Shown one piece after another: positions 14,534-18,265 of a stretch of 18,265 nucleotides of DNA. Within the stretch, counting starts at the first letter, position 1. Each line of letters opens with the position of its first letter. Source of the stretch: Phycisphaerales bacterium. Its GTDB lineage: Bacteria; Planctomycetota; Phycisphaerae; Phycisphaerales; SM1A02. The notes beneath the pieces are model-generated. The model ran no database searches, was not told where the DNA came from, and saw nothing but the letters and a program-made list of their open reading frames with translations. The stretch is taken from positions 1 through 18,265 of the forward strand of contig VERO01000013.1 in the NCBI GenBank assembly GCA_018882625.1, read 5' to 3'. The translations under genes were made by a program, and so were the position numbers.

Positions 14534-15937
14534 TCAGACCATGAGCGTGGCGGGGTTCTCGAGATTCTGGCGCACGGTCTGCAGGTACTCGGCCGCCATG
14601 GCCCCGTCGATCACGCGGTGATCGAGGCTTAGCGTGGCGGACATCTCGTGACCGACCGCGAGCTGGTGATTGCGCACGACCGGCTGCTCGACGGCTGCGC
14701 CGCATGCCAGGATCGCGCTGTTGGGCGGGTTGATGATCGCCGTGAAGTGCTCGACTCCGTACATGCCGAGGTTCGACACCGTGAAGGTGCTGCCGCCCAT
14801 GTCCTCGGCAGACAGCCCCTTGGTGCGCGCCTTCTCCGCGAGCGCACGCGTCTCGATCGAGATCTGGCGCAGCCCCTTCTGGTCGGCGTGGCGGATGGTC
14901 GCCACCAGCAGTCCCCCTCCGCGCTCCGCGGGCAGGGAGACCGCAACGCCCACGTTCACGTCCGAGTGCAGGACGATGCGGTCCCCGCCCCAGCTGGCGT
15001 TCATGAACGGGTGCGCCTGCATCCCGATGGCGCACGCGCGCACGATGAAGTCGTTGACGCTGAGCTTGACGCCCTGCGTCTCGAGCTGGCGGTTCAGCAT
15101 GCTGCGCAGCTCAAGCAGCGCATCCATGCTCACGCGCATGGTCACCTGGTAGTGCGGAATGCTGAGCTTGCTCTCGACAAGACGGCGCGCGATCGTCTGC
15201 CGCATGCCGCTGACGGCCACCTCGCGCGCCTGCGCGCCGATGGGAACGACTGGCACCGTGGACACCGGCATCGAGAGCGCCGTCGATGGCGCCCCGGCAG
15301 GAGCCGCGCGCACCACTGGCGCGAGCTGGCCGGACTTCATGCGCTGGATCGCCTCCTCGATGTCCCTCTTCACGATGCGTCCGGCGGGACCGGAGCCGCT
15401 GATCGAGTCGACCGGCACGCCGAACTCGTCGGCCATGCGCCGCGCCACCGGTGACATGCGCATCCGCGGGCCCGCAGGCTGCGGCGCGCCGGCGATGGCC
15501 GGCGCGTCGCCACGACGCGCCGTGGCGTCCAGAAGCTCGACCTTCACGGGCGTTACCGGCGATGGTGCGGTCGCTGCAGGCGCCGGGGAGGCCGGGACGG
15601 CAGCGGTGGGCGTGGCCGCAGGCGCTGGCGCCGGGGCTGCAGCCCGCGCGGCTGCGGAGGGCGTGGCGCCAGATGCCGCGGCAGCCGCGACATCCTCGCC
15701 ATCGGTGGCGATGACCGCGATGGGCGTGCCAACCTTCACCTGCGTGCCGGGATCGACGAGGATCCGGGCCACGACACCGTCGTCGAAGACCGGCATTTCC
15801 ATGGTGGCCTTGTCGGTCTCGACATCCGCCACCACATCGCCGCTCGAGACAGGGTCACCCTCCTTGACGTTCCACCGAACGATGGTGCCAGCCTCCATGG
15901 TGTCGGAGAGTCGGGGCATCGTGAGCTGGACAGGCAT
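14534..15937 (-). CDS. pdhC: Pyruvate dehydrogenase E2, dihydrolipoamide acetyltransferase
   Basis: This 467-residue protein has the full E2 order. A single lipoyl domain (1-80) carries lipoyl-lysine K43 in ETDKATME. An Ala/Pro-rich linker (about 83-130) follows, then a peripheral subunit-binding domain (about 162-195, SPVARRMADEFGV to GRIVKRDI) and a catalytic domain (about 238-467) with DHRVIDG (H440, D444). The domain order and the PRLSDTMEAGTI start are typical of pyruvate dehydrogenase E2 with E1 alpha/beta partners. It moves the acetyl group from the lipoyl arm to CoA and forms the core of the complex. The start has AAGGA 9 nt upstream and lies 25 nt after the E1 beta stop. E3 is not present here. 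A branched-chain 2-oxoacid or acetoin substrate is less likely but not excluded. Confidence 0.93.
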   Translation of the reverse strand: MPVQLTMPRLSDTMEAGTIVRWNVKEGDPVSSGDVVADVETDKATMEMPVFDDGVVARILVDPGTQVKVGTPIAVIATDGEDVAAAAASGATPSAAARAAAPAPAPAATPTAAVPASPAPAATAPSPVTPVKVELLDATARRGDAPAIAGAPQPAGPRMRMSPVARRMADEFGVPVDSISGSGPAGRIVKRDIEEAIQRMKSGQLAPVVRAAPAGAPSTALSMPVSTVPVVPIGAQAREVAVSGMRQTIARRLVESKLSIPHYQVTMRVSMDALLELRSMLNRQLETQGVKLSVNDFIVRACAIGMQAHPFMNASWGGDRIVLHSDVNVGVAVSLPAERGGGLLVATIRHADQKGLRQISIETRALAEKARTKGLSAEDMGGSTFTVSNLGMYGVEHFTAIINPPNSAILACGAAVEQPVVRNHQLAVGHEMSATLSLDHRVIDGAMAAEYLQTVRQNLENPATLMV

Positions 15938-15962
15938 CTGCGGGAATCCTTCCGTGGTGCGC

Positions 15963-16988
15963 TCAGGCGCGGTAGAGGCATGCGCGAACGGCCTCGCAGA
16001 TGCGACGCGCGTTCGGCAGGTACTCCTGCTCGAGGTTGGTGGCGTATGGCGTAGGCACGTCCACGGAGTGGACGCGGTGCACGTAGTTGTCAAGGTCGTC
16101 GAAGCACTCGCGGTGCACGATGGACGCCACCTCGGAGCCTGGCGAGGCGAAGCTCCATGACTGGTCAACGACCACGCACGCGCTGGTGCGCCTGACGCTG
16201 CGCACGATGGACCCCACGTCCAGCGGGCGAATGGTGCGCATGTCGAGCACCTCGCACGAGATGCCCTCCTTCGCCAGCGCATCCGCAGCCTCGAGGCAGA
16301 AGTGCACAGGCCGGCCGAAGCTGACGAGAGTGATGTCATCTCCCGACCGCGCAAGGCGAGCCTGCCCGAAGGGCACGAGATGGTCTCCCTCGGGCACGTG
16401 ACCCTTCATGCCCAGCATGCGCTCGCTCTCGAGGAAGAAGACCGGGTCGTCGTCGCGGATCGCCGTCGTCATCAGGCCCTTCGCATCCTCCGGCGTCGCG
16501 GGGATCACGATCTTGACCCCGGGCACGTTGGAGTAGAGGCCCTCCACGCACCAGCTGTGCGTCGATCCCAGCTGCCCGCCGGCGCCATTGTTGCCGCGGA
16601 AGACGATGGGGCAGCCGAACTGGCCGCCGGACATGTAGAGCATCTTCGGGGCGTTGTTCAGGATCGGGTCCGCCGCCACGAGGCTGAAGCTCCACGACAT
16701 GAACTCGACGATCGGGCGCAGGCCCATCATCGCGGCACCGATCGCCATCCCGGCGAAGCCGCTCTCGCTGATCGGGGTGTCGATGATGCGCCGCGGCCCG
16801 AACTCGTCCAGCATGCCGCGGCTGACCTTGTAGGCGCCGTTGTACTGCGCGACCTCCTCGCCGAGCAGGAACACGCGCGGGTCGCGGCGCATCTCCTGGC
16901 TCATCGCCTCGCGGATCGCGTCGCGGAACTCGATCTCGCGAAGCCCGCCCGCGGGCGACTCGGGCGACGTCGACATCATCGTGCTCAT
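15963..16988 (-). CDS. pdhB: Pyruvate dehydrogenase E1 component, beta subunit
   Basis: This 341-residue transketolase-like protein has the E1 beta signatures REIEFRDAIREAMSQEM, FLLGEEVAQYNGAYKVSRG and DTPISESGFAGMAIGAAM. E75 is the candidate conserved glutamate that activates thiamine diphosphate. The C-terminal transketolase domain has ITLVSFGRPVHFCLEAADAL and the NLEQEYLPNARRICEAV end. With E1 alpha it decarboxylates pyruvate and acetylates the E2 lipoyl arm. ATG 16988 overlaps the E1 alpha stop by 4 nt (ATGA) and has AGGGGAG 5 nt upstream, so the two subunits are probably translationally coupled. Upstream in-frame codons to 17099 are rejected because they lie inside E1 alpha. Confidence 0.94.
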   Translation of the reverse strand: MSTMMSTSPESPAGGLREIEFRDAIREAMSQEMRRDPRVFLLGEEVAQYNGAYKVSRGMLDEFGPRRIIDTPISESGFAGMAIGAAMMGLRPIVEFMSWSFSLVAADPILNNAPKMLYMSGGQFGCPIVFRGNNGAGGQLGSTHSWCVEGLYSNVPGVKIVIPATPEDAKGLMTTAIRDDDPVFFLESERMLGMKGHVPEGDHLVPFGQARLARSGDDITLVSFGRPVHFCLEAADALAKEGISCEVLDMRTIRPLDVGSIVRSVRRTSACVVVDQSWSFASPGSEVASIVHRECFDDLDNYVHRVHSVDVPTPYATNLEQEYLPNARRICEAVRACLYRA

Positions 16989-18166
16989 GCCAGCTCCCCT
17001 GGCGTACGCGCCTTGGACGGGTCGATCGCCTCGAAGCTGGGCACGTTCTCGGCTCCGCCGAGCATCTCCGGCTGGCTCGAACCGGTGTACGGCCCCCACC
17101 GCTCCATGAACACGTCCCGCATCAGCTCCTCGCTCGAGGGCGCCGGCGACGCATCAGACCACTCGACCGAGTCGCGCACCTCGGCGCGCACGTCCTTGAC
17201 CATCTGCTTCCACGCATCCTCCGTCAGGACCGCGCGCGACAGCAGGTGCTCGCGGAGCTTCTGGATCGGGTCATCGGCCTCCCAGTGCTCCTCCTCCTCG
17301 CGACCGCGGTACTTGCGGGGATCGCTCATCGAGTGGCCCTTGAAGCGGTAGCAGCGCATGTCGACGAACGCCGGGCGGCTGGTGCGACGCGCGGTCTCGC
17401 AGATCTCGTGCATCTCGTGGTAGACCGCCAGCACATCCATGCCGTCCACCTCGTACGAGTCGATGCCGTAGGCCGCACCCTTGACGCCCAGGCGATGCGC
17501 CATCGTGGTGCCTCGCGCGATGTGGGTGCCCATCGAGTATCCGTTGTTCTCGCAGATGACCACGCACGGGATGTCGAGCAGCCCGGCGAGGTTCATGGCC
17601 TCATGGAACGCCCCCTGGTTCAGCGCGCCATCGCCCAGGAACGCCAGCGCGACCCGGCTCGATCGCCCACCCTTGATGACCTCATCCTCGTACTTGGCCG
17701 CGAAGGCCAGGCCCACGCCAAGCGGGATCTGGGCGCCCACGATGCCGTGTCCTCCGAACAGGTTGTTCGCGCGGTCGAACATGTGCATCGACCCGCCCTT
17801 GCCCTTCGCGCATCCGCCGATCCTGCCGAACATCTCCGCCATGCAGGCACGCGCCGACATGCCGCGCGCGAGCGCGTGGCCATGGTCGCGGTATGCGGTC
17901 ACGATCGGGTCCGAGCGCTCCACGGCTGCCGTGCACCCGACCGCCACCGCCTCCTGCCCGATGTACACGTGGCAGAAGCCGCCGATCTTCTTGTCCTGGT
18001 ACGACTGCATGCACCGGGTCTCGAACTCCCGGATCAGGTACATCTGGCGAAGCCAGCCGAGCGCGGTCGCGGCCGCAACCTCCGGGTATGTCTTGCGTGG
18101 CCTGTCCGCACCGCCGTGCACGTCGAAGGGACGGGCAGGTGCGGATGGATCCGAGAGGGAGGTCAT
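16985..18166 (-). CDS. pdhA: Pyruvate dehydrogenase E1 component, alpha subunit
   Basis: This 393-residue protein has the thiamine diphosphate-binding motif from GDG 178-180 to NN 207-208 (GDGALNQG, ICENNGYSMGT). Upstream are the E1 alpha hallmarks YRDHGHALARG and GKGGSMHMF. The loop YRFKGHSMSDPRKYR, which is the phosphorylation loop in mitochondrial homologues, points to pyruvate rather than branched-chain substrate. The first ~30 residues and the last ~50 are extensions with little similarity to the core. The start has GGAG 5 nt upstream. It heads a run of five minus-strand genes (E1 alpha, E1 beta, E2, vsr, membrane protein), with a good promoter candidate about 45 nt upstream. Confidence 0.93.
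   Translation of the reverse strand: MTSLSDPSAPARPFDVHGGADRPRKTYPEVAAATALGWLRQMYLIREFETRCMQSYQDKKIGGFCHVYIGQEAVAVGCTAAVERSDPIVTAYRDHGHALARGMSARACMAEMFGRIGGCAKGKGGSMHMFDRANNLFGGHGIVGAQIPLGVGLAFAAKYEDEVIKGGRSSRVALAFLGDGALNQGAFHEAMNLAGLLDIPCVVICENNGYSMGTHIARGTTMAHRLGVKGAAYGIDSYEVDGMDVLAVYHEMHEICETARRTSRPAFVDMRCYRFKGHSMSDPRKYRGREEEEHWEADDPIQKLREHLLSRAVLTEDAWKQMVKDVRAEVRDSVEWSDASPAPSSEELMRDVFMERWGPYTGSSQPEMLGGAENVPSFEAIDPSKARTPGELA
16994..17000 (-). promoter_or_regulatory. Ribosome binding site of pdhB inside pdhA
   Basis: AGGGGAG on the minus strand, 5 nt before ATG 16988, lies within the last codons of E1 alpha and fixes the E1 beta start. Confidence 0.6.
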
Positions 18167-18210
18167 GAGGACTCCGCCAGACTGGGCTGGCCGCTGAAGG
18201 CGAGTCCCTA

Positions 18211-18240
18211 GTTATAGGGGATGTGCCCCCTCCCCGGCAA
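18211..18240 (-). promoter_or_regulatory. Candidate sigma-70-type promoter of the pdh group
   Basis: Minus strand: TTGCCG (18235-18240), 18-nt spacer, TATAAC (18211-18216). Transcription would start near 18204, giving a leader of about 38 nt with GGAG before the pdhA ATG. It is the most AT-rich spot in this gap. Confidence 0.5.
18216..18231. repeat. Short inverted repeat inside the pdh promoter spacer
   Basis: AGGGG (18216-18220), six bases, then CCCCT (18227-18231): a perfect 5-bp inverted repeat lying between the -35 and -10 boxes. It could be an operator half-site pair, but it is short and GC-rich and may be chance. Confidence 0.3.
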
Positions 18241-18265
18241 ACTCCTCGCTCAGTTGGCCTTGCCC

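Noticed and set aside
14529..15035. Long upstream extension of vsr
   Set aside because: It lies wholly inside the E2 catalytic domain in another frame. Vsr similarity begins right at ATG 14528.
14648..17351. Long plus-strand open frames opposite the pdh genes
   Set aside because: They mirror the third-position GC of E2, E1 beta and E1 alpha and show no recognisable domains.
18250..18265. Possible last codons and TGA of another minus-strand gene entering from the right edge
   Set aside because: Only four or five codons are visible, too few to support a gene.
1..18265. tRNA, rRNA, CRISPR, insertion sequence or riboswitch
   Set aside because: Reading by eye gave no cloverleaf, repeat-spacer array, transposase-like frame or long structured leader; intergenic space is too small for most of these.

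Overview
The window is high-GC bacterial chromosome and most likely comes from a planctomycete, probably of the class Phycisphaerae. The case rests on three things: the dockerin-like tail ending in AAWG/SAWGSC on the secreted protein at the left edge, three FG-GAP/VCBS-type proteins in the first 9.7 kb, and two ASPIC/UnbV domains beside a multihaem cytochrome. This is inferred from protein style; there is no rRNA or marker gene to prove it. Coding density is very high. I see no tRNA, rRNA, CRISPR array, insertion sequence or prophage.

Layout. (1) 1-1155, plus strand: 3' part of a secreted FG-GAP protein with a dockerin-like tail. (2) 11364 down to 1194, minus strand: six genes with gaps of 13-19 nt or a 4-nt overlap. 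In transcription order they are an ISC-type [2Fe-2S] ferredoxin, IscX, a nitrilase/amidase-superfamily hydrolase, a 1240-residue lipoprotein-like TPR/FG-GAP/UnbV protein with an unassigned C-terminal half, a membrane-anchored pentahaem cytochrome c with a C-terminal helical-repeat region, and a membrane-anchored CRTAC1-like FG-GAP/UnbV protein. (3) 11402-12538, plus strand: rlmN, divergent from the ferredoxin with only 37 nt between the chosen starts. (4) 18166 down to 12545, minus strand: pyruvate dehydrogenase E1 alpha, E1 beta and E2, then a Vsr mismatch endonuclease and a polytopic membrane protein, all within 25 nt of each other or overlapping.

How the genes may work together. In the pdh group, the E1 heterotetramer decarboxylates pyruvate and passes the acyl group to lipoyl-E2; E3 is not in the window. 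Vsr and the membrane protein appear to ride on the same transcript without an obvious metabolic link. In the six-gene group the last three products are predicted to act outside the cytoplasm. A haem protein held in the membrane would sit beside two large beta-propeller-type proteins, suggesting an envelope redox or protein-assembly complex of unknown role. The ferredoxin and IscX are cytosolic Fe-S factors, and their place at the head of this operon and opposite the Fe-S enzyme RlmN is notable.

The best candidate for an undescribed system is the TPR/FG-GAP/UnbV lipoprotein + pentahaem cytochrome + CRTAC1 trio. Its function cannot be read from the sequence alone.
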